NCBI GenBank assembly: GCA_963082875.1
Contig: OY720098.1
Coordinates: 13,826,001 to 13,890,000, forward strand
Source: Corella eumyota
Lineage: Eukaryota; Chordata; Ascidiacea; Phlebobranchia; Corellidae
Direction: 5' to 3'
DNA: 64,000 bases
The notes beneath the pieces were generated by a model, which was not told the DNA's origin, did not search any database, and saw nothing but the letters and a program-made list of their open reading frames with translations. Numbering within the stretch: position 1 is the stretch's first letter; each line of letters begins with the position of its first letter. Made by a program: the position numbers and the translations under genes. Shown one piece after another: positions 38,050 to 51,639 of the stretch.

Positions 38050-40450
38050 ACATTTGAACATCTTACATTTAAACTCCTTTATCTTAACCTTTTACATCTG
38101 TACTAAAAGTAAAGAGTTCAGGTGAATAGGGGTGAAAAAAAAAATTTTATTAAAATAGTTCAGAATGAAGAGGCTTAAAAAATTAGTTTAAGTTATAAAC
38201 AAAACCCTAGAAATAATGCAATAACTTTAATAAAAATCCTCTAAAACTTATAGCTATAGCCTACAGACTTTAATTATGTTATGTTAAAATGTTAAGGCAA
38301 ATTCAACTAAGATACCCCGCAGCAGTTTCAATATGTTAAGATTAAAAAAAACTTAGTTAACAAATTGGGAAAGAGTAAATAAAGCATTTTTGAGTCAACT
38401 CTTAATTTGTCCAGAGTTTTTTTGATAACCGAGCAAGTCCAAATTTTAAAAATGTTAGATTGTTTTACGAAATAATGCAACTGCTATTTGTACTGTCTTT
38501 AGAAATTTAAAATAGTTCAGCTGAACGAGTTTAAATAAAAAGGTTTGATGTAGGTGGTTTAGTAAAAATTGGTTAAAATATAAATATTCGAGCTGTTTAG
38601 CTGTAAGCGTATCAGTAAAAAAATGTTTAAAAAAAGGGGTTTAAATAAAAGTAACTGAAGTATAAAAGGTTGAAATACAGGTGGTTAAAGAAAAGGGTTA
38701 AAATGTAAGTAATTTAGTTAAAAAAATGTGGATAAAAAGATTTAAATAAAAGGGGGTCAAGTGTTAGTGCTTCAAATAGGGGGTATAAACAAAAAAAATT
38801 AAAAAAAGGGTTCAAATATAAAGAATTTAAATAAAAAAATTTAGATAATGGTGTTTAAATAAAAAAGTTTCAAAAAAGGGGTTTAAGTGTAAAAATTTCA
38901 AGGGGTTTAGATTAAATAGTTTAGATAATAAAGTTCATTTTAAAGAGTTTAAACAAGAGGGATCAGATCTTGGGGTTTTAGTAAAAAGGGTTTAACTGAA
39001 AGTGTTCTGATGTAAGGAGGTTAGTTAAAATTGTTGTAAATAAAAGAATTTAGTTGGATTTAAACAAAAGAAGTTTAAATAAAAGGAGTTTATGTATAAA
39101 GAGTTTAGATAAAGGGGGTTAAATGGAAAAAGGTCACGTATAAAAGGTTCAGATAAAGAAGTTAAAAAAATAAATTTAGATAAAAAGAGTTCAGTTTTAA
39201 AAATTTCAAGTGTAAGGGGTTTGGATAAAAGGTTTTAGATAAAGATTTAAGATAAATTGGTTAAAATAAATGAGTTTATATTTAGAGGTTTTAGTTAAAA
39301 GTGTCTCAAATGAAAGATTTAAGATTTAGGGTGTTAAACAAAACTAAACATTTAAACTTTTTGATCTTACCTCTTACATATGATCTTTTTTTATTTAAAC
39401 TCTTTTTGTTTAAACCACTTTATTTGCACCCCATACATTTAAACTCGTTTTATTTGAATCTCTTTCTAATAAACCGTCTACATCTTAACCCTTACATTTA
39501 AATCCATTTTACTAAACCCTGTGAATATCAACATTTAAATTTATTTATTCGAACCCCTTACATTTAAATTCCTTTTATTCGAACCAATTTGTTTAAATCC
39601 CTTATTATAACCCGTTACACTTGACCCCTTTTTATTTAAAGATCTTTATCTTAACTCCTTTCAACTAAACTTTTTAAAACTGAACCCCTTTATTTAACTT
39701 TCTTTATCTGAATCCTTTATAATTGAAGTGTTTAGGTGAAAGGGTTCAGATAAATGGGTTTAAATAAAGGGTTTTTTATAGGAGTTTTAGTAAAAAGGTT
39801 CAAGATTAAATTGTTTGGATAAAAAAGGTTAAAAAAAGAGTTCTTATGTTAAGGGTTTAATTAAAATGAGTTCAGATAAAAAGATAAAAAGGTTTAAATA
39901 AAACCGGGTAAAGTTCAATGGGTTCAGGTTTATGGAGTTAAAAGAAAATGGTTCAGATATTAAGAGTTCAGTCAAAAGCGGTTTTAGTGTTAGAGGTTTC
40001 CCACAACTAAGCCGTATTTAAATCTTTTTTTACTAAACCCCCTACATCTGAACTTTTATATTTGATCTTTTTTTAATATACCCTATACATTTAATTTTTT
40101 TATTTAAACCCATTTATTTGGACCCCGTTATCTGAACATCTTCATAAAAATTCCTTAAACTTGTACTACTTTTATTTGAAACCTATTCAACTGAAGCCTC
40201 TACATCTGACCTTTTTTTAACTCCTTCATCACAACACTTTATAATTGACCCTCTTTTGATTAAACCTTTTGTCTGAACTCCTTTCAACTAAATCACTTAC
40301 ATTTAATCTCCCTTTTTTAACCTCCTTTATCTAAACTCTTTATACTTGAATACTTTATATTTAAACCTTATTTGTATAAACTCTTTTAAACCGAACTGTC
40401 GACATCTGAACCCTTTTATTTTAACCTCCTTTTACTGAACCTTATAAATT
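38050..40450. repeat. Degenerate GTTTAAATAAA-type minisatellite with orientation switches
   Basis: This is the same unit family as 34500-35990. After a short reverse/forward patch and some AT-rich DNA (38050-38490), units run forward at about 38490-39330, reverse at about 39330-39730 (e.g. ACCCCTTTTTATTTAAA), forward at about 39730-40000, and reverse at about 40010-40450. These switches make several large, imperfect inverted repeats. Confidence 0.75.
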
Positions 40451-40485
40451 GGTTGTGCTTTTAGTGCTGACGCAAAAAACTAAAC

Positions 40486-42838
40486 TTGGCAAAAGTTAAA
40501 AATTGCCGACGTTTTGGTATGCTCAACCACTACTATGGTTTCAACAGGTCAATAGACATGACAAAATATTGCCACGTTATCTTTGCTCTGAATCAAACCA
40601 CTGCACAACGGTTCCTTGACTTTATGAATAATCCACCGGCAGAAGGAAAAAACATCGCTCTTTTAAGAACGTTTGATTTCGACCTTAGGACTTTCTTCAC
40701 AAGAACGCGTAGCGATGATTCTAAATATGCCAGATTTGGGTGACCGTAAACCGGCATGTTTAATGGATTATATGTTGGCTTTAATGAGTGGCCACAAACC
40801 CTGATTTTTATTCAAACATATATTTCTTTAGCACATGCCGGAAGATATTCGAGTTGCTCTCAGCAATGTAGAGTTTATGGACATGAAGCAGATGACAATA
40901 CGAGCAGACATTCTTTGGTTAGCAAAAGAACATGGGCCTTCATATTCAACCATATCTAAATTACAGTCAACAAAAAGCTGTTATTAAAAGCAAGATTCTA
41001 GACATAAAGAATGTTTTTACAATACGCGTTTTGGTAAAAATGCACACAAATGCGTACCACCCTGCATACACTTTCAGGGAAACGATCCAGCCAGCCAGCA
41101 TTTTTTTCGGATCCCTGGTCTTACCGCCAGCAATGACATCTTTCTTACTTTACAGAATTCACAACCGATGTTCAACACATTTCAGGAAAGATAATTTTGT
41201 CGCCGACACCTTGTCTCAAACATCTATCGGCAATAAAAACATTATGAACCGGAATTGACTACGCTTCTACGGTAAAGGCACAACTTATCGGCCCTTAAAT
41301 TTCTACGTACAAAACAGCCGTTTAATTTAAATCTGGAAGATGTTTCATGCGGCCCAAATGGTACAACCATGCTTTGTGATATTTCAACAGGTGTACCTCG
41401 GCTCATATTGTTCCATTACCGTGGCGGCGTAAATTATTTACCATTATACATCTCATCCTTCTATTAAAAAGGGTTATCTCATCCTTCTATTAAAACAATG
41501 CGAAAAATCCTATCTAGCAAGTTTGTTTGGCATGGTATTAAAAAGGAAGTTGAATTGTGGGCCAAGCAATGTGTGGCATGCCAAAAAGCTAAAATACACA
41601 CTAAGCCCTTCGTAAAATTTAGCTTGCCAGATCGACTAAGACCCTCGTAAAATTTAGCTTGCCAGATCGACGTTTTTCGCATGTTAACATCGATCTTTTC
41701 GGAACATTACCAATGTCGCACGAAAAATGTTACATTCTCACTATCGTGGACAGATTTATTAGATGGCCAGAAGCCATTCCTATTGAACCCATTTCAACTG
41801 TAACGGCGGCTGGGCTTTTATTTTACAATGGGTTGATCGTTTTGGTATTCCAGAAGAGATAACTTCAGATCGTGGTTTACAGTTTACCCTCAATTATTTA
41901 TATCTCAATTATTAGGAATGTATCTTTACCACACCACAGCTTTTCAACCACAATCCAAAAGGCTAGTTGAACGTTTTTATCGTTATTTGAAATCAGCTTT
42001 TATGGCACGACTTCTGGATAATAACTGGGTAGACGAAATACCCTGGGTTTTATTGGGAATTGGAACAGCCCAAAAAGAGGACTTTAAACATTCTTCCACA
42101 GAAATGGTTTATGGAAAAACAATTGCTGTTCCTGGAATTTTGGTTGGTGAGCCAAGCAAAAATTTTAAAAACCAAGATATGTCCACATTTTTATCTAAGT
42201 AAAAAACATTAAATCAGCATGCCCCAATGACAACTTCTTGGCACTCAATACCGAAGACATTTTTGCCATCTTCACTATTTAAAGAAGGTTACGTTTTTGT
42301 GCGAAAAGACGGTATACGGCCTGCACTGCATCCTCCTTACATTGGGCCATACAAAAAGATATCATGTGGTGCTAAGACGTTTAAAATAAAAATTGGCCAA
42401 CGCAATTAGAAACCATTTTAGTCGTTTGGCTTAAACAAGCTTTTGTTTACATTACAAAAACAATTCCACCAAAGGTTACCTTTCCAACAACAAAAGGATC
42501 AACACCGACCAATTTCAAAAAGCACGATTCTATCCTGCCAACCAGACGATCAACAAGACGAGTTGTACCACCTGAACGATTTGCACCGTAGCAGCGACAT
42601 TTAATAGTTTTGGGGGGAAGCTGTGTAGCGGTGATTACTATGAACCCAAACGATTATAATGCCGCTTGCTTAAAGGCCCTAACAACGTACTTCTCGATGA
42701 CTAAGATAGACATAAGAGAGTGACTTTAGTTCTTTTATTGCATCCAAATTTCTATTACGCGTCTCCTTCTGTGCTTGTTTAATGAACATTCCAACTTCCC
42801 TTTCTTCTTCGGTAATGTAGGAGAGAATGTACATAACA
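40486..42838 (+). mobile_element. Ty3/Gypsy LTR-retrotransposon fossil 2 (Gag-like, integrase, 3' LTR)
   Basis: This is a broken plus-strand remnant. Recognisable parts are a Gag-like region near the left end (A-L-N-Q-T-T-A-Q-R-F-L-D-F style, with a later P-E-D-I-R motif), the integrase zinc-binding segment (H-P-S-I-K and C-V-A-C-Q-K), the integrase core (V-D-R-F-I-R-W-P-E-A), and a C-terminal G-P-Y-type module. A polypurine tract and a probable 3' LTR follow. No 5' LTR or polymerase domain was identified. It carries about a dozen breaks and is inactive. It is probably from the same broad Gypsy group as fossil 1 but is a separate insertion. Confidence 0.85.
42622..42838 (+). repeat. Probable 3' LTR of fossil 2
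   Basis: Directly after a polypurine tract (TGGGGGGAAG, 42611-42620) comes a segment of about 217 bp that starts TGTGTAGCGG and ends ATAACA, the TG...CA ends expected of a retroviral-type LTR. A matching 5' copy was not found in the window, so the right end is tentative. Confidence 0.55.
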
Positions 42839-44203
42839 CAAATAAAAAATTAAAATAAAAATTAATAATAGATTGTTAAGATCAAATTAAACTTTATAAA
42901 AATAAAACTAGATTTTTTTTAACACAAATAAAACTAAATATATTATTATACCTGTATAGATCTAAAACATATTGGATGTCAATATTTGCATTCCATGCCC
43001 GAATGAAAATTGGGTTGTAGGGATTTATCCACATCTCTTCCTAATTGCGTTTTAAAACAACCTGGTTTCGTGTACCTAAAATATTAACAGAGTTTTTAAT
43101 ATTCTTTAAAGATAAATAGATATACATAAACATTAATTAAGAATATTACATAAATTCATGAATTAGACATAAATTGTGAATTGTTAGACTAAACTGGGGG
43201 TTTTTGCCTCCCCTCTAACAAAAATAGTTAAAATTTTAACATTTTTACTTATTGGCATTTCTTTCACATTGAACCAAATTTTTAAATGATTCAAGTTGAT
43301 TTTTGTTTTTAACAAACAAACAAGCTTTTAAATATAGTAACAAACAAAAATTAGTTTTTAATTAAAATTTTAGATTACTTATACTGTAGAGTTTATTGTT
43401 ATTTAATTTTAATTGTGTTGGTTTACGAAAAGGTTATTGACTCCTTATTAACTAAACTAGATGGCTAGCTAATTTATTGACACTTGGTTGTATAATAACA
43501 GTTTACACTTTTTTGTTAGTGAAACGGCGTAAACTTGGCGATACATGATTACAAATGCGAATAATCGCAACGATAACTATAGTTTTAACACATAATTTTT
43601 ATCCAATTCAAAATTAAGCAAAATAAACCCAACTATATATAGACGACACATCACCCATTGCCAGAAAAAGAGCCACTGTTTAAAAAATAAAATTACACTA
43701 TTTAAAGTATCAAATCTAAACAAATACCTTATAATTATTAAAAAGTAATGTAAAAAATAACAAAAGAAATATTATGAGTAAACGAAGAAAAAAACACAAC
43801 AATATTTAATTTTTAAGAATAAAAAAAACAGCTTCATTATTAATGACATCTGTTTTATAATTTGTGTTATAATAGATGTAATATGTGCATATTTTTTTTT
43901 ATATTTAATTTTTTTAGTTTTTGCTTATTTTTTTGTAATTAATTTTTTTAAATATATTTTTTGGTTTGTTTATAGTATGTTGATTTGTTTTGTACGTAAT
44001 AAGGCATATTGTAAGTTAATGATTAGATTTATGTTTTTATTGAGTTATTTGATAAATGGCAAAAAATCATTGTTATTTGTTTGATATCGGTAAGACTTGT
44101 TTATTATCTTGTGATTAAAAATGTGTAAGTTTTTGTTGTCTAAGCTTTATTTTTTAAATTTTAGTATTTTTTTTTCTGTATTATATAAATATATCGGTAA
44201 TAC
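42839..44203. other. AT-rich DNA with relatives of the 709-bp satellite variants
   Basis: No gene was found. At about 43120-43150 'CATAAACATTAATTAAGAAT' closely matches the long satellite variant near 47130. About 43290-43370 (AACAAACAAACAAGCTTTTA and following) matches AACAAACAAGC units near 57230 and 59750. The stretch is therefore partly weathered satellite-related sequence. Confidence 0.5.
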
Positions 44204-46700
44204 TTATTTAATAAGCATGAAAATGAAAGATTTGTTCTTTTTTGGTACTAAGTAAAGAGGGCTGGAGTAGTCGCATGTTGCCAAGCGGATTATTCCTTGG
44301 TTAAGCATGTAGTTAGGCTTTGCTTTAACGAATTTGTAGTTCTCCGGTGAAAGATGCCTTGTTTTGCAATTCACAGAGAGTGATGTCCCGGTATCTATTT
44401 GGTGGGTAACGCCATGAATAACGTAGCCTTTGCAAAACGTTTTTTTGCAAAAGTCCGGGAAATTCATAAACAATATCGCGTAGATATTGCGGCAGATTAT
44501 AAATGGTTAAGTGTGATTCTATTGGCTCACACAGATCAAAACCCTTGTGATTGGACATAGACTGTGAACAATTCTGCAAATTCACAAATGATGGACCATA
44601 TCGAGCAGCGACGGGGTTGAGGAGAATGAGGGGTTTAACAAAGTTAATATTGTGTCGGCCTGTAATTTAGAAGTTTGCTTCCCCATGGGAGCAGAAGGGA
44701 TTGCCTCTGTAATACAATTCCTATGGGTTCTAGTTGCAGGATTGATTTGTTGGCTAGTTGCCGTATTTATATGTGTTTCTTGTGCTAGTTGTACAGTTCT
44801 AGGCGGTTGCCTTTGATATATAGGTGAGTATAAGAAATATATATTTTGTGCTTGTTGCACATATCTGGGCGGTTGCCACATATACATAGACGAGTATATA
44901 TGAAAAAAAGAAAAAGAAACATTAGTTTCTGAACATGATGGTTCGGTTAAAGGATGGGTCTCGCGAGTTACCGGATCCTCTAACGTAGTCGACGTTGCAG
45001 AAAACACCCTACAAGGTTGAGAAGCAGGATCAAGTTTGGAATTAATTAAATCAAGTGTGTAAGAATTTGAACTGGACAATTGACACACCTGTTGCGTGGG
45101 TGTGTGAATTAATTGTTTTGTAGAAAAGTTTAAAGCTAGAGAATGTGTTGTAAGAAAACTACTTCCTATAATAAAATGTGGTGTGTCAGTATCTAAAAAG
45201 GTATCAGTAAATGTAAGGTTTATACCAAAATCTAAAGTTAAATTTGATTCTTTATAGACATTAATCAAAGTGCCATTTGCTGCAGACAAATGTCTTATTA
45301 TAACCCTACGTTGTTGTGTTTGTGTAGAACAAGATTATAAAGTGATCCTGAATCAACAACAAAATGTTGTTGGAGAGAGATATCAAATACATATAAAAGG
45401 CAAATACATATTATCCCATGATTTACTTGCGAATCATAGGATTTCGATCGTTTTTTGGATACAAACAAGGTTGTATGCATTTAAAAGCTTTGGGGCCAAA
45501 ACGGTCGTGATAGTAGCAATAACTAAGGTTTCGATTATAGGTGTTTGAAAATGGCGACATATTACTTTGTGTTTGTTTGGGTTGATAAAACTGTCTGTTA
45601 TTGGTTTGACGTTCATAGTTAGAGTAAAATTGAGGTCTTTGGGTAAAGTCACGTTTCGAAGTGCTAGGTATGTTTGAGTTATATTGAAAGTGTTTAGGTT
45701 GCGCTTCGACATTAGTTAAAGTTTTTTTGTTAAATCGCCAATTCGTTCGCCAAGAAAGTCATTAATTAAATCTTGATTAACGGTTTTAGCGGTATTATCA
45801 GGTTGCGCTATTGGTTTTTTATTGATGACATCATACTATCGGCAATGTTAGCTAACTCCTCTAATGATTTATTTTCTTGGCACTTTAAGATTAATGGGAT
45901 TTGCGTAGGTAGTTTTTGCATAAACAGCATTTTATCGAGATTTTTTGATGTTTCGTCTTGTTTAAAGTCAATGCATTTTAACATTTGATAAAGAAGGGAT
46001 GAGGGTTTTTTATCACCTTATTTTATATCGTAGAATAGTGTGTTAAGTAACAATTCATTGCTTTTTGAAAAAAAATGGATCATTTTTACTTTTAATTGAT
46101 CGTATGGAAAGCTAGTGTCTTTATGAAGAAGAAAAAAAACGATTTTTTTCAAAAATATTTTTATCAAGATTTTGGAGAACTAAACTATATTTAGATTTTT
46201 GTCCAGAAATGCCCGCTTCATAAAAAATTTCGTCAATTAATTTAAACCATAGTCGTACATCACTTTGAATAAATTGCGGTAAAGTTATAGAACTACGGCG
46301 AAGCGTTTCCGTAAATTCTTGAAATTCCGGATAATAAGCATTATTTTGATTCGGTGCCATTATATTATAATTACGCGTTTGTTTATCGACTAAATGCGTT
46401 TCTATTGGGTGAGATGTTTGAAAGTTTATGTCAATATCAGTAAGAGGTTTATCTATTTTTCGATTAGAGGGCGGTGGGGTTAACTGACCGTGATATACTT
46501 GCAAAGGGTTTATTGAGGGCAAAAGCGATGAACTAGTTTGTATATTACGATTTAGTGCGGGTGGTTGTAAATTAATGTAATCATTTGTCAGGTGGTTGCG
46601 TAATTACGCTGTCTTGTGATTCGTGCGATTTATTAGAATATTCACTGTCCGTTTCGTTATTGTTATTATTATGGGATAAGAGGTCTGATGACTTATTTTT
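44204..46700 (-). mobile_element. Ty3/Gypsy LTR-retrotransposon fossil 3 (Gag, protease, start of RT)
   Basis: This is a broken minus-strand remnant. Right to left, the recognisable parts are a Gag segment (P-Q-F-I-Q-S-D-V-R-L-W-F followed by an A-G-I segment, typical of animal Gypsy Gag), a retropepsin-like protease (V-V-D-S-G-S, later I-I-G-S-S-F-L), a linker, and the beginning of reverse transcriptase (H-Q-I-D-T-G then S-S-P-L-Y-L-V-P-K-K-N). No terminal repeats were recognised. It carries around half a dozen or more breaks and is inactive. Its Gag style differs from fossil 2, so it likely represents another lineage. Its right end abuts the 709-bp satellite. Confidence 0.85.
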
Positions 46701-47479
46701 GTGAACGCTATTAAATTATTCAAGCGTTAAACTCACACTGATTCGTTATTTTATAAAAAAAACTTAAAATAATGATTAAACGATATTTAGCTAGAGTTAA
46801 ATCTTTATTTTAAATAGCAACATACAAAATAATAATAACAACAACATATTAAAATTTCAGAAAATTTAATCTTTAAATTTTAATAATAAAATATATTAAT
46901 TAGTAATTAGTGACATTTAAATGCCGTAAATAGGAGGTTTGCGATTCGTTGGGATAATAACAAACATACTAAAAATTTAGAACTTTTACTTTTAAAAAAC
47001 AAAAGTTATCGTCTTTCAAAATTCTGACTAGAAAGAATAAAAACAACTAGATTTATTTGTTAAATAAAATATGGTTCGAAATTATTTGATTATTTTTAAC
47101 ATAAATTTCTATAAATAAAAAAAGATATGCATAAACATTAACTAAGAATATTACATATCTTTGAATAAACAAACAAGCATTTATATATACTATACACACA
47201 AAACTAATATTTAACGCAGTTTTAAGTTGTTTATATCAGGATATAGATTATACCAAATTTTAAATTCCTAAAATTGATTTTTGATTTAAATTAAATAAAC
47301 AAGCATTTAAATATGATAAACAATTGAAACTTATTTTTCAAATATGTTTTTCAACTACTTATATTTTAAAATACATTATACCAAATGTTTAATGCTTAAT
47401 ATCGGACTTTAACTTTTAATCAACAAACAAGCATTTAAATATAATAAACAAAAAGAATTAATTTTTATTTCATTTTCAA

Positions 47480-48090
47480 GTTATAAATAATATAACATAT
47501 AACTGACCAAAATTTAAAAATCTAATAACAATCATTAAATTTAAATAAACAAACACCTATTTATTAGTAATTAGTGTCAAAAATTAAAATTTTAATTTAT
47601 TTTTGAGTTACTAATATCATAATATACAATTGACAAAAATTTGAAAAATTAACAACAACCTTTAAATTTAAATAAACAAACACTTATTAATTAGTATTTA
47701 GTGATTAAAAATTAAAATTTTAATTCAGTTTTGAGTTACTAATATCATGATATACAATTGACCAAGATTTGAAAAATTAATAACAACCTTTAAATTTTAA
47801 TAAAGAAACACCTTTTAATTAGTAATTAGTGATAAAAATTAAAATTTTAATTCATTTTTGAGTTACTGATATCATGATATACAATTGACCAAGATTTAAA
47901 AAATAAATAACAAACTTTAAATTTTAATAAATAAACACCTATTATTAACCAATTAGTGATAAAAATTAAAATTTTAATTTATTTTTGAGTTAGTAATATC
48001 ATAATATACAATTGACCAAGATTTAAAAAATTAATAACAACCTTTAAATTTTAATAAACAAACACCTATTAATTAGTAATTAGTGATAAT
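47480..48090. repeat. 127-bp tandem sub-repeats inside a long satellite variant
   Basis: The marker GAGTTA(C/G)T within this stretch recurs at 47605, 47733, 47860 and 47987, giving a regular 127-128 bp period. Each unit contains ATTTTAATT, TTTTTGAGTTA, a TATCAT(A/G)ATATACAATTGAC stretch and a TTAATTAGTAATTAGTG end. Confidence 0.85.
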
Positions 48091-50369
48091 TAAATGTCGT
48101 AAATAGGAGGTTTGCGATTCGTTGGGATAATAACAAACATACTAAAAATTTAGAACTTTTAGTTTTAAAGAACAAAAGTTATTGTCTTTCAAAATTCTGA
48201 CTAGAAAGAATAAAAACAATAATAACTAGATTTATTTGATAAATAAAATATGGTTCGAAATCGTTTGATTCTTTTTTATAAATATAATTTATTTATTAGG
48301 TTTATTAATTAAATTATAAATTTAAATATGAACTTTTTTATATTTAAACCTAATTTTAACAAACGAACACGCATTCATTGATATTGTAATAGAAAAGTAA
48401 ACTAAATTTAAAAGCAAAATACCGATCTTAATTTTTTAGTAATCAAACAAGTATTAAAATATAATAATAACAAAACAATTAAAAAAAAATTTTTTACACA
48501 TTTTTGACATATATATTTTAAAATTTTACTTAAATTTTCAACCAATATTTTTTACTTTAATAGACAGCGAAAAGGACGATTTTTGACGGCGACCAGAACG
48601 CTATTAAATTATTCAAGCGTTAAACCCACACTGATTCGTTATTTTATAAAAAAAACTAAAATAATGATTAAACGATATTTAGCTGGAGTTAAATCTTCAT
48701 TTTAAATAGCAACATACAATAATACCAACAACATATTAAAATTTCAGAAAATTTAATCTTTAAATTTTAAAATTAAAATATATTAATTAGTAATTAGTGA
48801 CATTTAAATGTCGTTAATAGGAGGTTTGCGATTCGTTAGGATAATAACAAACATACTAAAAATTTAGAACTTTTACTTTTAAAGAACAAAAGTTATCGTC
48901 TTTCAAAATTCGTCAAATAAGAATAAAAACAATAATAACTAGATTTATTTGATAAATAAAATATGGTTCGAAATCGTTTGATTCTTTTTTATAAATATAA
49001 TTTATTTAGTAGGTTTATTAAATAAATTATAAATTTAAATATTAACTTTTTTAAATTTAAACCTAATTTTAACAAACGAACACGCATTCATTGATATTGT
49101 AATATAAAAGTAAACTAAATTTAAAAGCAAAATACCGTTCTTAATTTTTGGTAATCAAACGAGTATTAAAATATAATAATAACAAAACAATTAAAAAAAA
49201 AATTTTACACATTTTCTACTTATACTTTAACATTTTACTTAAATTTTCAACCAATATTTTTTACTTTAATGGACAGCGAAATGGACGATTTTTGACGGCG
49301 ACCAGAACGCTATTAAATTATTCAAGCGTTAAACTCACACTGATTCGTTATTTTATAAAAAACTAAAATAATGATTAAATGATATTTAGCTAGAGTTAAA
49401 TCTTCATTTTAAATAGCAACATACAAAATAATAATACCAACAACATATTAAAATTTCAGAAAATTTAATCTTTAAATTTTAATAATAAAATATATTAATT
49501 AGTAATTAGTGACATTTAAATGTCGTAAATAGGAGGTTTGCGATTCGTTGGGATAATAACAAACATACTAAAAATTTAGAACTTTTACTTTTAAAGAACA
49601 AAAGTTATCGTCTTTCAAAATTTGTCAAATAAGAATAAAAACAACTAGATTTATTTGATAAATAAAATATGGTTCGAAATTGTTTGATTTTTTTTATAAA
49701 TATAATTTATTTAGTAGGTTTATTAATTAAATTATAAATTTAAATATGAACTTTTTTATATTTAAACCTAATTTTAACAAGCGAACACGCACTCATTGAT
49801 ATTGTAATATAAAAGTAAACTAAATTTAAAAGCAAAATACCGATCTTAATTTTTTAGTAATCAAACAAGTATTAAAATATAATAATAACAAAACAATTAA
49901 AACAAAAATTTTACACATTTTTTACTTATATTTTAACATTTTACTTAAATTTTCAACTAATATTTTTTACTTTAATGGACAGCGAAAAGGACGATTTTTG
50001 ACGGCGACCAGAACGCTATTAAATTATTCAAGCGTTAAACTCACACTGATTCGTTATTTTATATAAAAAAAAAAAAATAATGATTAAATGATATTTAGCT
50101 AGAGTTAAACCTTCATTTTAAATAGCAACATACAAAATAATAATACCAGCAACATATTAAAATTTCAGAAAATTTAATCTTTTAATTTTAATAATAAAAT
50201 ATATTAATTAGTAATTAGTGATAATTAAAAGTTGTAAATAGGAGGTTTGCGATTCGTTGGGATAATAACAAACATACTAAAAATTTAGAACTTTTGGTTT
50301 TAAAGAACAAAAGTTATTCGATTTCAAAATTCGGATTAGTAAGAATAAAAATAAAAATAATAATAAATA

Positions 50370-50485
50370 TACGGACAATAACAATATGTTTCGAAATCTA
50401 AGATTTCGAACCATAATAATAATAATAATAATAAATACACTGACAATAACAATATGTTTCGAAATCTAAGATTTCGAACAATAAC
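50370..50485. repeat. Palindrome-carrying sub-repeats, two copies
   Basis: Each copy has ACAATAACAATATG, then arms TTCGAAATCT and AGATTTCGAA around a single A, then CCATAATAATAAT of variable length. Cores lie at about 50390-50410 and 50458-50478. Counting flanks, the arms extend to 15 bp with one mismatch. Confidence 0.9.
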
Positions 50486-50597
50486 TAGAACAATGGAAAT
50501 AAAACTAGTCCAGACCCGCGATCTTAAAATTAAGTTAGACCCTAGAACAATAGAAATAAAACTAGTCCAGTCCCGCGACCCTAAAAATAAGAAAAGA
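50485..50597. repeat. 57-bp direct duplication
   Basis: CTAGAACAATGGAAATAAAA at 50485 recurs with one change at 50542, each followed by ACTAGTCCAG and CCCGCGA. This segment is found only here among the satellite copies and is unusually GC-rich for the array. Confidence 0.85.
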
Positions 50598-51639
50598 TAA
50601 AACTTATTAAACAAAGAAAAAATAGAGCATAACCAACGCGATAAAAATTCATTAAACCAACACAAAATTCCAATTTATGTATTAAACTTTATAATATAAT
50701 TATCGAATAAATGTTCTTTACACAATATTATGGAGATTTTATAAAATTTATCATTTGTATCATGATTTTAAATCAATAAAAATGTAACAACCAAATATTG
50801 ATTTGATTTTTAATAAAAAACAAGCAATTAATATTTATTATAAACAATCAAAAATTAATTTTTATACCGTTTTTGAGTAGAAACTTTTACACACATTTAA
50901 CTTAGATTTTTATATTTTACTTATACTTTCAACCAATACTTTTTACTTCAACTCAGACAGCGAAAAAGACGATATTTGACGGCGACCAGAACGCTATTAA
51001 ATCATTCAAGCTTTAAACTCACTCTGATCCATTATTTTATAAATAAACCCAAAATAATTAAACGATAATTAGCTAAAGTTAAATATTTATTTTAAACAGC
51101 AACATACAAAATAATAATAATAATAGCAACAACATATTAAAATTTCAGAAAATTTAACATTTAAATTTTAATAATAAAATATATTAACTAGATTTATTTG
51201 ATAAATAAAATATGGTTCGAAAATATTTGATTATTTTTAAAATAAATTTTTATAAATAAAAAAAGACATGCATAAACATTAACTAAGAATATTACAAACC
51301 TTTGATTTTTAATAAACAAACAAGCATTTATATATATAATACAAACAAAAACTAATATTTAACCCAGTTTTAAGTTGGTGATATTAGGATATAAATTATA
51401 GTAAATTTTAAATTCTTAAAATTGATTTTTATTAAATAAACAAGCATTTAAATATGATAAATAAACGAAAATTATTTTTCTAATATGTTTTTTAATTACT
51501 TATATTATAAAATACACCATACCAAATTTTTAATGCTTAATGTCGAACTTTAATTTTTAATGAACAAACCAGCATTTAAATATAAAAAACAAACAAGAAT
51601 TATTTTTTAATTTTTTTTCGAATTATAAATATTATAAGA

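Noticed and set aside
39301-39501. Short open frame of 66 codons
   Set aside because: It lies entirely in the degenerate GTTTAAATAAA minisatellite, and its leucine/phenylalanine-rich product reflects the repeat.
45270-45988. Plus-strand open frames opposite fossil 3
   Set aside because: They are antisense shadows of the minus-strand retroelement relic and resemble no known domain.
49148-49366. A 72-codon frame, nearly identical to one at 56601-56819
   Set aside because: Its recurrence follows the satellite monomer. Most other monomers have stops or lack the start in the same place, and composition is that of AT-rich satellite.
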